A stretch of DNA of 64,000 nucleotides from JAHJQZ01 sp963675235 (lineage in GTDB: Bacteria; Pseudomonadota; Alphaproteobacteria; Rhizobiales; Devosiaceae). Of the stretch, positions 8,935-17,991 are shown one piece after another (the first letter of the stretch is position 1; each line of letters begins with the position of its first letter). The stretch spans positions 930,001 to 994,000 of the forward strand of contig CAXXFU010000004.1 of assembly GCA_963675235.2 (NCBI GenBank), given 5' to 3'. The position numbers and the translations under genes were made by a program. Under the pieces are notes generated by a model. That model searched no databases. It was not told the DNA's origin and saw only the letters and a program-made list of their open reading frames with translations.

Positions 8935-9468
8935 TCAGCGCCGCTTCTTGTCCACCTGATGGTAGGCGCGGCGGGCATGAAACTCGCAATAGGGATGGTC
9001 GTCCTTGGGCGGACGGCCGCAGAAGTGGAAGTCCGGGTTGAGCGGATCGCCGATCGGCCACTTGCAGGTTTGCTCATTGAGTTCGAGCAGCGACAGGCGT
9101 TCGCCCTCGGGGATGAACAACTCATGCACCTCGGCGAGTTCGGCTTCCATCTCGGCAGCGTAGTCCTCGTCCGGCTTTAGCGCCGTGGCGCCGAGCACAG
9201 GCGCCGAGTTGACCACCCGCCGCTTCATGCTGGCGGTTGCGCCTCCACCGCTCGGAGAGGCGCGTCGTACCGTCGGGCGGCTCGGGGAACGCGGACGCGG
9301 AGCAGCGCTAGCAGGCTTGGCGCGCGCGCTGAGCTTGAGCCGGTGCACCTTGCCGATCACCGCATTGCGGGTGACGCCATCGCCCAGTTCATTGGCGATC
9401 TGGCTGGCGCTCAGCCCTTCCATCCAAAGCTTCTTCAGCAATTCGACCCGCTCGTCGGTCCAGCTCAT
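8935..9468 (-). CDS. gcrA: Cell-cycle transcriptional regulator GcrA
   Basis: GcrA binds RNA polymerase sigma70 and activates promoters carrying CcrM-methylated GANTC sites in alphaproteobacteria. The N terminus MSWTDERVELLKKLW, the helix-turn-helix-like LSASQIANELG...TRNAVIGKVHRL, and the C-terminal zinc-like motif CKWPIGDP...FCGRPP...YCEFH are all present. A long Pro/Ser/Arg linker (residues ~45-85) and an acidic stretch separate the two ends. I start at ATG 9468; a second ATG at 9474, adding Met-Ser, is also placed behind AAGGAG (9479-9484) and cannot be excluded. The product is 177 residues. GANTC sites lie upstream (9504, 9623, 9636). Confidence 0.95.
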   Translation of the reverse strand: MSWTDERVELLKKLWMEGLSASQIANELGDGVTRNAVIGKVHRLKLSARAKPASAAPRPRSPSRPTVRRASPSGGGATASMKRRVVNSAPVLGATALKPDEDYAAEMEAELAEVHELFIPEGERLSLLELNEQTCKWPIGDPLNPDFHFCGRPPKDDHPYCEFHARRAYHQVDKKRR

Positions 9469-9503
9469 ACTCATCAAACTCCTTGGCCTCAGGTCCCCTG
9501 ACA

Positions 9504-9640
9504 GAATCCGATCCCCTGCCGACAAAAAACCCGCCAGCAAGAAGAACCAGTTCTCGTATGTGGAGGGGGTCCGCCACACCAGATATCGTGTCCCCAACGG
9601 CGGCAATCTTACACAATCGGCGGAATCCGGCGCAAGAGTC
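9504..9640. promoter_or_regulatory. Three GANTC (CcrM) sites in the gcrA-argD intergenic region
   Basis: GAATC at 9504-9508 and 9623-9627 and GAGTC at 9636-9640 lie in the 407-base space between the divergent gcrA and argD genes. GANTC is the target of the CcrM methylase, whose methylation state is read by GcrA. Clustering here suggests cell-cycle control of gcrA, argD or both. The motif is short, so chance occurrence is not negligible. Confidence 0.5.
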
Positions 9641-9734
9641 ATGGGGCAATTTCCCCGGGAAAACCGGGCTTGGCGGGTCTGGAACAGGAAGGCGAGTCAA
9701 ATCAGCGCCTTGCCGGCAAGTCCCCGCAGCTGCG

Positions 9735-9763
9735 TTGACTTTGATGCCGCAAACCGGCATAAA
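9735..9763 (+). promoter_or_regulatory. Predicted sigma70 promoter upstream of argD
   Basis: TTGACT (9735-9740), a 17-base spacer, and CATAAA (9758-9763) face argD. Initiation would be near 9770, about 105 bases before the argD ATG and just in front of the hairpin at 9773-9799. Confidence 0.5.
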
Positions 9764-9772
9764 CTTGATGGT

Positions 9773-9804
9773 AAACGTGCCGCCCAAAGCGGCGCGTTTT
9801 TGGT
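9773..9804 (+). terminator. Terminator-like hairpin in the argD leader
   Basis: An 11-bp stem AAACGTGCCGC / GCGGCGCGTTT with one G-T pair and loop CCAAA, followed by TTTTGGTTTTT. It stands 72 bases before the argD start and directly after the predicted promoter. Either it attenuates argD, or it ends a short upstream transcript. Confidence 0.6.
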
Positions 9805-9875
9805 TTTTGCGCCATGTTTGCCCATGTCCGTCATCCGGTATCCACCGGTATCCAGCATCGATCAGGAATACGACA

Positions 9876-11063
9876 ATGTCTGCGCTCTTTGGCACCTATG
9901 CCCGGTCCGATCTCGCTTTCGAGCGGGGCGAGGGCATGCGCCTGTTCACGGGCGATGGCACGGCCTATCTCGATTTCAATTCCGGTATCGGGGTCAATGC
10001 CCTCGGCCATCACGACCCGCATGTGCTCGAAACCCTCAAGGCCCAGGCCGACAAGCTCTGGCACGTCTCGAACATTTTCACCATTCCCGAAGCCGAGCGT
10101 CTGGCCGAGCGCCTGACCGCCGCCACCTTCGCCGACAAGGTGTTCTTCACCAATTCCGGCGCAGAGGCGCTCGAATGCGCCATCAAGACGGCGCGCCGGC
10201 ACTTCCATGCCAAGGGTGAGAGCGAGCGTACCGACATCATCGGGTTTTCCGGCTCGTTCCACGGCCGCACGCTCGGCACCATCGCTGCCGGCGGAAATCC
10301 CAGCTATCTTGAGGGTTTCGGTGCACCCCTGCCCGGGTTCAAGCACACCGCACCGGGCGATCTCGCGGCCGTTGAGAAGCTGATCGACGACAAGACCTGC
10401 GCCATTCTCATCGAGCCGGTGCAGGGCGAGGGCGGCGTCAACGCCATGTCGATCGACTTCCTCAGGGGACTGCGCGCACTGTGCGACGAAAACGACATGC
10501 TGCTGATCCTCGACGAGGTCCAGTGCGGCCTCGGCCGGACCGGCAAGCTGTTCGCCCATGAATGGGCCGGCATTGCCCCGGACATCATGGCCATCGCCAA
10601 GGCGATTGGCGGCGGCTTCCCGCTCGGGGCCTGCTTGGCCACCGAGGAGGTCGCCGCCTGCATGGTGCCGGGCACGCATGGCTCGACCTATGGCGGCAAC
10701 CCGCTCGGCTGCGCTGTCGGCAATGCCGTGCTCGACCGCCTGCTGGCACCCGGCTTCATCGAGCACGTCGAAAAGATGGGTCAGCGCCTTCACTGGCATC
10801 TGCAGCAACTGGTGCAGTCCTATCCCGATCTCGTCATCGAGATCCGCGGCAAGGGCCTGATGGCCGGGATCAAGATCACGCCTCCGGTGCGTGATTTCGT
10901 CGCAAAATTGCGCGATCGTCGCCTTCTTGCGGTTGCCGCCGGCGATAATGTGCTTCGCTTGCTGCCGCCACTGATCGTCAGTGAAAAGGACATCGAGGAA
11001 GCGATCGGCATCATTGCCGAGGAGCTTCAGGCCCAGTCTGGCGCCGACGCCGACGCCGAATAG
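9876..11063 (+). CDS. argD: Acetylornithine aminotransferase (class III, PLP)
   Basis: Transfers an amino group from glutamate to N-acetylglutamate semialdehyde in arginine synthesis; cytoplasmic. The 395-residue product has FTNSGAEALECAIKTAR near residue 87, LILDEVQCGLGRTGKLFAHE near residue 210 (PLP Asp), and the PLP lysine in AIAKAIGGGFPLGA near residue 240. The start MSALFGTYARSDLAF at 9876 matches the family's usual N terminus; longer open frame upstream runs through the leader hairpin and is not credible. argF follows after 33 bases and hslO directly after that, so argD-argF-hslO is a likely operon. Confidence 0.95.
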   Translation: MSALFGTYARSDLAFERGEGMRLFTGDGTAYLDFNSGIGVNALGHHDPHVLETLKAQADKLWHVSNIFTIPEAERLAERLTAATFADKVFFTNSGAEALECAIKTARRHFHAKGESERTDIIGFSGSFHGRTLGTIAAGGNPSYLEGFGAPLPGFKHTAPGDLAAVEKLIDDKTCAILIEPVQGEGGVNAMSIDFLRGLRALCDENDMLLILDEVQCGLGRTGKLFAHEWAGIAPDIMAIAKAIGGGFPLGACLATEEVAACMVPGTHGSTYGGNPLGCAVGNAVLDRLLAPGFIEHVEKMGQRLHWHLQQLVQSYPDLVIEIRGKGLMAGIKITPPVRDFVAKLRDRRLLAVAAGDNVLRLLPPLIVSEKDIEEAIGIIAEELQAQSGADADAE

Positions 11064-11096
11064 GCAAAAGCCGCTCTCAAACAGAAAGCAACGACC

Positions 11097-12035
11097 ATGA
11101 CCACCGCCCCAGCCGGTCAGCCGAGACATTTTCTCGATCTTTCGGATTTCTCGGCCGACGACCTGAAGCGCATTCTCGCCCTTGCAGCAGACCTCAAGAG
11201 CCGCCTCAAAAACGGAGAGCGTCCGCCGCTCCTCAAGGACAAGGTGCTGGCGATGATCTTCGAGCGCCAGTCGACCCGAACCCGTGTGAGCTTCGATGTC
11301 GGCATGCGCCAGCTCGGCGGCGAGACGCTGATGCTGACAGGCTCGGAAATGCAGCTTTCCCGCGAGGAAACGCTGGCCGATACCGCCCGGGTCATGTCGC
11401 GCTATGTCGATGCCATCATGATCCGCATCCTCAGCCATGACGATCTGCTGGAACTGGCCGGCGCGGCGACGATTCCTGTGATCAACGGCCTGACCCGGCG
11501 GTCGCATCCGTGCCAGGTCATGGCCGACATAATGACCTATGAGGAACATCGCGGCCCGATCGAGGGCAAGAAGGTTGTCTGGGTCGGGGATGCCAATAAT
11601 GTGCTGGCGTCCTGGGTGCACGCGACCAGGCATTTCGGCAATACCCTCACTGTCTCGACGCCCGAGGAATATGGCCCCGACCAAGGCATGCTGAGCGACA
11701 TCGCCGCCGCCGGTTCCGGCGTTTCCATCGTCGAGGACCCGCGCGAGGCGGTGGCCGGCGCCGATCTGGTCATCACCGACACCTGGGTATCGATGGGCGA
11801 CACCGACGCCAGCGAGCGCCGGCGCGTTCTCAGTCCCTGGCGCGTCGATGAACGGCTGATGTCGGGCACCAATGCCAACTCGCTGTTCATGCACTGCCTG
11901 CCGGCCCACCGTGGCGACGAAGTCGTCGACGACGTCATCGACGGACCGCAGTCGGTGGTATTCGACGAGGCGGAGAACCGCCTGCACATCCAGAAGGCCA
12001 TCCTGTGCTGGGCCTTCGGCATCGAGGAAATCTGA
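11097..12035 (+). CDS. argF: Ornithine carbamoyltransferase
   Basis: Makes citrulline from ornithine and carbamoyl phosphate. The 312-residue product carries the carbamoyl-phosphate loop FERQSTRTRVSFDVG near residue 50, the conserved NGLTRRSHPCQVMAD near residue 128, and the ornithine-binding MHCLPAHRGDEV near residue 263. Length is typical. It lies 33 bases behind argD and ends one base before the TTG start of hslO, so translation is probably coupled. argB, another step of the same pathway, is far away at 33.7-34.6 kb. Confidence 0.97.
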   Translation: MTTAPAGQPRHFLDLSDFSADDLKRILALAADLKSRLKNGERPPLLKDKVLAMIFERQSTRTRVSFDVGMRQLGGETLMLTGSEMQLSREETLADTARVMSRYVDAIMIRILSHDDLLELAGAATIPVINGLTRRSHPCQVMADIMTYEEHRGPIEGKKVVWVGDANNVLASWVHATRHFGNTLTVSTPEEYGPDQGMLSDIAAAGSGVSIVEDPREAVAGADLVITDTWVSMGDTDASERRRVLSPWRVDERLMSGTNANSLFMHCLPAHRGDEVVDDVIDGPQSVVFDEAENRLHIQKAILCWAFGIEEI

Positions 12036-12036
12036 T

Positions 12037-13035
12037 TTGGCGATTGCACTTGGCGACTACGGCCTCGACCGGCCCGAAAGCGGCGACGATGTCGTCGTGC
12101 CGTTCACGCTCGACGCGCTCGGGTGCCGCGGGCGCGCGGTCCGGCTCGGGCCGGCCATCGACACCATCCTGACCCGGCACGACTATCCCGAGCCGGTCTC
12201 GCGGCTTGTCGGCGAGGCCATCGTACTGGCTGCGCTCATCGGCTCCGCTCTCAAGTTCGAAGGGCGCTTCATCCTGCAGACCCAGACCGACGGACCGGTG
12301 TCTCTGATCGTCGTCGATCTCGATGCGCCGGACGGCTTGCGCGCCTGTGCACAGTTCGACGCCGATGCCGTCGAAGCCGCGCGTGCCGCCGGCAAGACTG
12401 GCGTGACCGATCTGCTTGGCAAGGGACATCTGGCCATGACCATCGACCAGGGCCAACACATGGAGCGCTACCAGGGCATTGTTGCGCTCGAGGGCGAAGG
12501 CTTCGAGGCGGCGGCCCGCCACTACTTCCTGCAGTCCGAACAGATCCCGACCGAAGTCCGCCTCGCCGTCGCCCAGCATGCAGCGCGCGGGGAGCGTACC
12601 CGTTGGCGGGCGGCCGGCATTCTGATCCAGTACCTGCCATCCGGAGACGAAAAGCCGGTTGTTCTCGATCTGCCGGGCGACGGCGATTTCTCCAATCCGG
12701 AAACCAGCGCGCCGGCGACGGCGAATAGCGAAACCTGGATCGAGGCCAGGTCGCTGATGTCGACGCTGGGCGATGCCGAGCTCGTCGATCCCGACGTTTC
12801 GCCCGAGCGTCTTCTGTTCCGCCTGTTCCACGAGGGCGAGCTGCGGCTGTTCCCGCCCGAGCCGATGGAAGAGCGCTGCGCCTGCTCGGCCGAACGCATT
12901 GAGGACATGCTGCTGAACTCGTTCACCGCGGAAGAGCGCGACGAGATGGCGGTTGATGGCGAGATCGAGGTAACCTGCGAGTTCTGCTCGAGCACCTACC
13001 ACTTCACGCCCGGTCAGTTCGAACCGAAGAACTGA
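12037..13035 (+). CDS. hslO: Hsp33 redox-regulated chaperone, TTG start
   Basis: A holdase activated when oxidation forms disulfides among zinc-binding cysteines. The N-domain (FEGRFILQTQTDGPVSLIVVD, near residue 73) and the C-terminal redox switch are present: CAC at about residue 286 and CEFC about 30 residues later, the CxC/CxxC zinc set. I choose TTG 12037, with GAGGAA at 12023-12028 and one base after the argF stop; this gives 332 residues, and GDYGLD near the start matches the rhizobial N terminus. Any earlier start would lie deep inside argF. Coupling to arginine genes probably reflects only shared transcription. Confidence 0.93.
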   Translation: MAIALGDYGLDRPESGDDVVVPFTLDALGCRGRAVRLGPAIDTILTRHDYPEPVSRLVGEAIVLAALIGSALKFEGRFILQTQTDGPVSLIVVDLDAPDGLRACAQFDADAVEAARAAGKTGVTDLLGKGHLAMTIDQGQHMERYQGIVALEGEGFEAAARHYFLQSEQIPTEVRLAVAQHAARGERTRWRAAGILIQYLPSGDEKPVVLDLPGDGDFSNPETSAPATANSETWIEARSLMSTLGDAELVDPDVSPERLLFRLFHEGELRLFPPEPMEERCACSAERIEDMLLNSFTAEERDEMAVDGEIEVTCEFCSSTYHFTPGQFEPKN

Positions 13036-13088
13036 CCCCGCGCATTCGTGCGGATAATGGCGGGACAAGAGCCTTGCCCCGCCCTTGA

Positions 13089-13541
13089 TCAGTCTCCGTA
13101 GCGCATGCGCACGCTTTCGAACGGCAGGCCGTCGTCGTCTGTCGACCGGCGCGACACCTCCCGAAACCCCATACTTCGATAAAAGCCGAGCGCGGCCTGG
13201 TTGGCCGCATAGACCTCGAGTTCCAGCAAAGGGGTTTCGGCCAGGGCGTGTTCGAGCAGGGCCCTGCCAAACCCTTGTCCCTGCCGATCGGGCCGAACGA
13301 AGAGCGCGCCGACGAAATCCCCGAGCAGGGAGATGAATCCGACCGGCTCATCCTCAACCAGCGCCACAAAGGTGCGGGCACTGGGGAAATAGTCGCGCTC
13401 GACGCGCTGGCGTTGTCTGGATAGACGGGTCTTGCCGATGAAGGGGTGGGCGCGAACCGAGGCCTCGAACCAGATGGCCGAGAGGCGGGCAAGATCGGTT
13501 TCGGCCCGGTAGGGCCGAATGACAAAACGTGTTTCTCTCAT
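13089..13541 (-). CDS. GNAT family N-acetyltransferase
   Basis: A 150-residue acetyltransferase. It shows the acetyl-CoA pyrophosphate loop VRPDRQGQGFGRALLEHAL (residues ~92-110) and the C-terminal strand signature VYAANQAALGFYRSMGFRE (residues ~115-133), typical of single-domain PhnO/YhbS-like members. The acceptor is unknown. The gene stands alone, convergent with hslO and 200 bases from the macB-like gene. 13542-13741 shows no gene. Confidence 0.88.
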   Translation of the reverse strand: MRETRFVIRPYRAETDLARLSAIWFEASVRAHPFIGKTRLSRQRQRVERDYFPSARTFVALVEDEPVGFISLLGDFVGALFVRPDRQGQGFGRALLEHALAETPLLELEVYAANQAALGFYRSMGFREVSRRSTDDDGLPFESVRMRYGD

Positions 13542-13741
13542 GATGATGGATTTCCGGAAGTTGGATATGCGAACAGAGGCGGTATCCCGTCAGGGCCGCC
13601 GTGCAATGCTGTCAGATGCAGCTCAAAACACCCCTCTGCGCATAAACCTCCTTGTGTCCGATCCAAGAAGCACTAGCCGCCGGGCCGGTGCGAGGCAAGC
13701 CGGCAAAATGCAGCAGTTCTGCGGGACGGACGGGAGCCAGG

Positions 13742-15772
13742 CTATTCGAACGCCAGCGCCTCGACCGGATCGAGCCGGGCAGCCGAACGGGCCGGCATAA
13801 AGCCGAAGACGATGCCGATCAGGGTCGAGGAGGCAAAGGCCAGCCCGACCGTCACCGCCGAGAACGGCACGCTGAGGCCCGACACCAGCATCGGCACCAG
13901 CAGCGATATGCAGAGCGACAGCCCGACGCCGATGCCGCCGCCGACAACGCACACCATCACCGCCTCGATGAGGAACTGGCGCATGATGTCGCCGCGCCGG
14001 GCGCCGATGGCGAGACGGACGCCGATCTCGCGTGTGCGCTCGGTCACCGACACCAGCATGATGTTCATCACCCCGATGCCGCCGACGATCAGCGAGATCA
14101 AGGCGATCATCGAGATGAACAGCGTCAACGTTTGGGTCGTCGATTCGATGGTCTCGCGGATGGTGTCGGTGTTCATCAGGGTGAAGTCTTCGCTGCCGTG
14201 ACGGGCGAGCAGCAGGTTTTTGATCTCAGTCTCGGCCGCCGACATCGAGGCATCATCCTTGACGCGGACCGTGATGTTGTTGAGGAAGGTCTGGCCGAGT
14301 ACCCGGCTCATGACGGTGGTGTAGGGCGCGTAGATGCTGAGCTGGTTGGCATTCGGCCCGAAGCTGCTGGAATTGGACTCGACCACGCCGATGATCCGCA
14401 AGGGCAGCTTGCCAATGAGCAGCACCTCACCAAGCGGGTCCTCGCCATTGGTGAAGAAGGTGTCGCGGGTGGTGGTGTCGATCACCACTTCCTGGGCCAG
14501 TGTGTCGACGCTTTCGGCATCGAACGACATGCCGGCGACGAAGGTGAGCCCGGACACGCGGAAATACTGGTCGGCCACGCCGTTCATCGACACCGAGGCC
14601 GAGATGTTGCGGTAAAGCGCCGTGCCGCTCGAGGAAACGCGCGGCGTAACGCTGTCGGCGACGTTGAGCTGCGCGATCGCCTTGGCATCCGCCGGTGTCA
14701 GGGTTTCGACGCGCGGTCCGCCGCGGTCGCGGAACCCTTGTCCCGAAAAGACGTTGATCGTGTTTGTGCCGAGTGAATTGATGCGGCTCAGCACTTGTTC
14801 CTGCGAGCCCTGGCCGAGCCCGACCACGGAGACCACCGAGGCGATGCCGATGATGATGCCGAGCATGGTCAGGAAGGTCCTGAGCTTGTGGCTCATCATG
14901 GCGCGCATGGCGATGGCAAAGGCCTGCATTGTACGGGTGAACCCGTCGAAAAGCGCCCAGTTGCGTTTGAGCCGCGCCGGCGGTGCCGCTGGCGGCGCTG
15001 CTTGCATCGAATCTGCAGTGCGCGTGTCCGCAACGATATTGCCGTCAAGGATCTCGATCTGGCGCGGCAGCGACTCGGCCAGGGCCTTTTCGTGGGTAAC
15101 GACGATGATGGTGTGGCCTTCGCGATTGAGCTGGTGCAGCAGCTCGATGAGCTCGGCGCCGGTGTGGCTGTCGAGCGCCCCTGTCGGCTCGTCGGCGAAG
15201 ATAACCTCGCCGCCGTTCATCATGGCGCGGGCGATGGAGACGCGCTGCTGCTGGCCGCCGGACATGGCATTGGGGCGATGGGTCATGCGATCCCCGAGCC
15301 CCAGCCGGGTCAGCAGTTCGCGGGCCCGGTGATGGCGGTCGCCGCCCTTGATGCCGGAATAGATTGCCGGCAGCTCGACATTTTCGACCGCATCGAGATC
15401 GGCAAGGAGCTGGTAGCGCTGGAAGATGAAGCCAAAATGTTCGCGCCTGAGTTCGGCCAGTTCGTCGATGCCGAACTTGCGGATGTCGCGGCCATCGAAG
15501 CGGTATTCGCCGGAAAAACCCTGGTCGAGACAGCCGAGCACGTTCATCAGCGTCGACTTGCCGGACCCCGACGCGCCGACAATGGCGACCATCTCGCCGC
15601 GGGCAATGTTGAGATCGATGTCGTTGAGCGCAACGATAGACTCCTCGCCGGCCTTGAACTCGCGGCGCAGCTTGCGAAGAGAAATGATCGGCGGGTCGTC
15701 CCGCTCCGGCGCGGCCGGATGGCGGGTCGGCTTTGCCGTGTCTATGTCGCGGATGGGGCGATTCTGGTTCAT
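13742..15772 (-). CDS. macB: MacB-like ABC exporter, ATPase-permease fusion
   Basis: A half-transporter of 676 residues that would pair with the adaptor upstream and an outer-membrane channel to export macrolides, peptides or siderophores. The N-terminal ATPase has Walker A GASGSGKST near residue 70, signature MSGGQQQRVSIARA near residue 170, and Walker B VIFADEPTGALDS. The C-terminal FtsX-type domain has four TM segments, one near residue 305 and three after ~555, around a periplasmic loop with the MacB core. It begins 35 bases behind the adaptor gene, so the two form an operon. No TolC homologue is in the window. MacB is the closest family; the substrate is unknown. Confidence 0.9.
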   Translation of the reverse strand: MNQNRPIRDIDTAKPTRHPAAPERDDPPIISLRKLRREFKAGEESIVALNDIDLNIARGEMVAIVGASGSGKSTLMNVLGCLDQGFSGEYRFDGRDIRKFGIDELAELRREHFGFIFQRYQLLADLDAVENVELPAIYSGIKGGDRHHRARELLTRLGLGDRMTHRPNAMSGGQQQRVSIARAMMNGGEVIFADEPTGALDSHTGAELIELLHQLNREGHTIIVVTHEKALAESLPRQIEILDGNIVADTRTADSMQAAPPAAPPARLKRNWALFDGFTRTMQAFAIAMRAMMSHKLRTFLTMLGIIIGIASVVSVVGLGQGSQEQVLSRINSLGTNTINVFSGQGFRDRGGPRVETLTPADAKAIAQLNVADSVTPRVSSSGTALYRNISASVSMNGVADQYFRVSGLTFVAGMSFDAESVDTLAQEVVIDTTTRDTFFTNGEDPLGEVLLIGKLPLRIIGVVESNSSSFGPNANQLSIYAPYTTVMSRVLGQTFLNNITVRVKDDASMSAAETEIKNLLLARHGSEDFTLMNTDTIRETIESTTQTLTLFISMIALISLIVGGIGVMNIMLVSVTERTREIGVRLAIGARRGDIMRQFLIEAVMVCVVGGGIGVGLSLCISLLVPMLVSGLSVPFSAVTVGLAFASSTLIGIVFGFMPARSAARLDPVEALAFE

Positions 15773-15807
15773 GTCGTTTTTTCCCGGATGTCGTGCGCCG
15801 ACAAGTC

Positions 15808-17034
15808 CTAGCCGCCCGGCGGTGGACCGCCGCCGCCGAGAAGTCCGGGGCCACCCAAGCCGCCGCCGGCCCGTCTCGCCAGGGCCGAACTGCGCGCCAC
15901 GGCGCCGCTGCCGGTCGAGACCACCAGATCGCCCTCTTCGAGCCCGTCCCTGATCTCGACCGTTACCTTGTTGTCGAGTCCAGTGGTGACCCTGTGCGGC
16001 CTGATGGTCTTGGTTTCCGGATCGTAGATATCGACGGCGGAACCGCCATTCGGCCCTGTGGTAACAGCGGAAGCCGGCACAACGAGGGCATCGCTGACCT
16101 CGTCCGTGACGATGGTCACCTGCGCCGTCATCGCGATCTTGAGACTGCCGTCCTCATTGGGGACCGACAGGACGCCGTTGTAGTAGACGGCGCTCGAGGA
16201 CGAGGTCGTGGCGCTGGTTGAGGTCGAGGTCTGGAAGTCTTCCGGCGCCGGCTCGATCGACAGCAGCGTCGCATCGATCGGATCGTCCGGAGCGCCGAGA
16301 ATGGTGAAATAGGCGCGCTGGCCCGGTTCGACATTGGGGACGTCGGCCTCGGAAATGCCAGCTCGGACGATCATTGTCGACAGGTCGGCGAGCTTGACGA
16401 TTGTCGGCGAGGATTGCGCCGCATTGATCGTCTGGCCGACCTCGACCGGCAGGCCGACGACGGTGCCGTCCATCGGCGCGGTGATCTGGGTGCGGCTCAG
16501 ATTGAGCTCGGCACTTTCCACGCTCAGCTCTGCCGACGTAATCTGGGCCGCGATCACCTCGATCTGGGCATTGGCGGTTTCATAGGCCAGCATTGCCGCC
16601 TGGTAATCAGCCTCCGACATCAGGTTCTGTTCCCTGAGCTGGCTGGCGCGATCGGCCGTAAGTTTGGCCGCGGCGGCATTGGCTTCCTGGATGCGCTTTT
16701 GCGCCTGGATGTTTTGCAGCGACGCCTTGGAAATCTTGACGGCGTTCTGCTTGTCGAGCGGATCGATCTCGGCGATCAAATCGCCCTTGCTGACCTTCTG
16801 GCCGAGTTCGACATGCAGCGCATCGATCTTGCCGGAAACCTCGGCGCCGACATTGACCACGGTCCTGGCGTTGAGCGTGCCGGTTGCCAGCACGTTGATT
16901 TCGATGTCGCCGCGGCTGACCGCTGTTGTGCTGGGCACCACTTCCGGCGCAGGCTGGAAGTAGAAATACCAGACGGCGTATCCACCTCCGGAAAGGAGAA
17001 CGGCGATGAGGAGAAAACGAAAGAGCAGTTTCAT
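15808..17034 (-). CDS. macA: MacA-like periplasmic adaptor (membrane fusion protein)
   Basis: Links an inner-membrane exporter to an outer-membrane channel. The 408-residue product has one N-terminal TM anchor (residues ~4-27), a biotinyl-lipoyl-like half (VGAEVSGKIDALHVELGQKVSKGD near residue 62), a helical hairpin (~90-165), the second lipoyl half (APMDGTVVGLPVEVGQTI), and beta-barrel and MP domains. A glycine/proline-rich tail (residues ~390-408) is unusual. It is the first gene of the pair with the MacB-like exporter. Confidence 0.9.
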   Translation of the reverse strand: MKLLFRFLLIAVLLSGGGYAVWYFYFQPAPEVVPSTTAVSRGDIEINVLATGTLNARTVVNVGAEVSGKIDALHVELGQKVSKGDLIAEIDPLDKQNAVKISKASLQNIQAQKRIQEANAAAAKLTADRASQLREQNLMSEADYQAAMLAYETANAQIEVIAAQITSAELSVESAELNLSRTQITAPMDGTVVGLPVEVGQTINAAQSSPTIVKLADLSTMIVRAGISEADVPNVEPGQRAYFTILGAPDDPIDATLLSIEPAPEDFQTSTSTSATTSSSSAVYYNGVLSVPNEDGSLKIAMTAQVTIVTDEVSDALVVPASAVTTGPNGGSAVDIYDPETKTIRPHRVTTGLDNKVTVEIRDGLEEGDLVVSTGSGAVARSSALARRAGGGLGGPGLLGGGGPPPGG

Positions 17035-17156
17035 TGATCTGGCCGGCCGGTACCGGCGCGCTGTTTGGGGTAAATGAGGCCATAGTCCCTTTCCCCGCCG
17101 CCGTCTCCTTATCGTTTGTTAATGTTGAGATATCCGGTCAGCCCTCGAACGGTTCC

Positions 17157-17227
17157 CAATGCTGCCATCAAGGCATAATCGCGCAGTCGGGATTGGGAAG
17201 TGAACGGGGCCAATGCTATCAAGGCAT
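17157..17227 (+). repeat. Two direct repeats upstream of the CDP-alcohol transferase gene
   Basis: CAATGCT followed by ATCAAGGCAT occurs at 17157-17176 (with three extra bases between the halves) and at 17211-17227 (halves fused). Each copy contains ATGC...GCAT arms. They lie 68-138 bases before the start at 17295, so they could be paired operator sites. Nothing else is recognised in 17035-17294. Confidence 0.35.
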
Positions 17228-17294
17228 TCGGGAAACGGCGAATGCTTCCAATTGTTTCCGTACAGGGGTTTCGGCATGAAAGGACCTGCTAACC

Positions 17295-17966
17295 ATGCTT
17301 GATGGCTACATGCGCAGGGTGATCGATTCACCGCTCGACCGCATCGGGGTCACGCTGGCCGCAGTGGGCGCCAGCGCCAATTGGGTGACACTGGCGGGAC
17401 TGGCTGTCGGATTCGCGGCGGCCGTTGCCATCGCGCTGGGTCAGCCGCTTTGGGGGCTTGTTCTCGTCCTGATCTCGCGGCTTTTCGACGGGCTCGACGG
17501 CGCCGTCGCTCGCGCCACGCGCAAGACCGATTTCGGCGGCTATCTCGATATCGTCGCCGACTTCGCCTTTTACGGCGCCATTCCGCTTGCCTTTGCCGTG
17601 TGGATGCCCAACCAGAACGCCCTGCCGGCAGCATTCCTAATCATGAGCTTTTACGTCAACGGTGCCAGCTTTCTCGGTTACGCGGTCCTGGCCGAACGGC
17701 ATGGCCACGAAACCCGGTCGCGCGGGGTAAAATCGCTGTTTTTCTCGGGCGGCCTGCTCGAAGGCACCGAGACCATCGCCTTTTTCGTTCTCATCTGCGT
17801 CTTGCCGGACCTGTTCGCGGTTCTCGCTTGGAGCTTTGGGGCGCTGACGCTCGTCACCATGATCGGCCGCGTTATCAGTGCCTGGCGCGTTTATGGCGCC
17901 GAAACTCTTTCAGCCGGATCGCCGGTTGGGAACCGTGACCATCAAAAGACCGGGCCGGTGTCCTGA
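17295..17966 (+). CDS. CDP-alcohol phosphatidyltransferase family protein
   Basis: An inner-membrane enzyme of 223 residues that moves a phosphatidyl group from a CDP-linked donor to an alcohol. The family motif is present as DGAVAR ... G ... LDIVADF, residues ~68-90, with the two catalytic aspartates at 85 and 89. About six hydrophobic segments are predicted. The alcohol substrate (glycerol phosphate, inositol phosphate, other) cannot be deduced. It stands alone, convergent with metZ 25 bases away. Confidence 0.88.
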   Translation: MLDGYMRRVIDSPLDRIGVTLAAVGASANWVTLAGLAVGFAAAVAIALGQPLWGLVLVLISRLFDGLDGAVARATRKTDFGGYLDIVADFAFYGAIPLAFAVWMPNQNALPAAFLIMSFYVNGASFLGYAVLAERHGHETRSRGVKSLFFSGGLLEGTETIAFFVLICVLPDLFAVLAWSFGALTLVTMIGRVISAWRVYGAETLSAGSPVGNRDHQKTGPVS

Positions 17967-17991
17967 ACGGTTCGGGACACCAGCTTCGGCA

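Noticed and set aside
9831..11987. 718-codon open frame on the minus strand opposite argD and argF
   Set aside because: It is the antisense shadow of two conserved genes; its sequence is rich in Arg, Gly and His with no domain, as expected from GC-rich codon bias.
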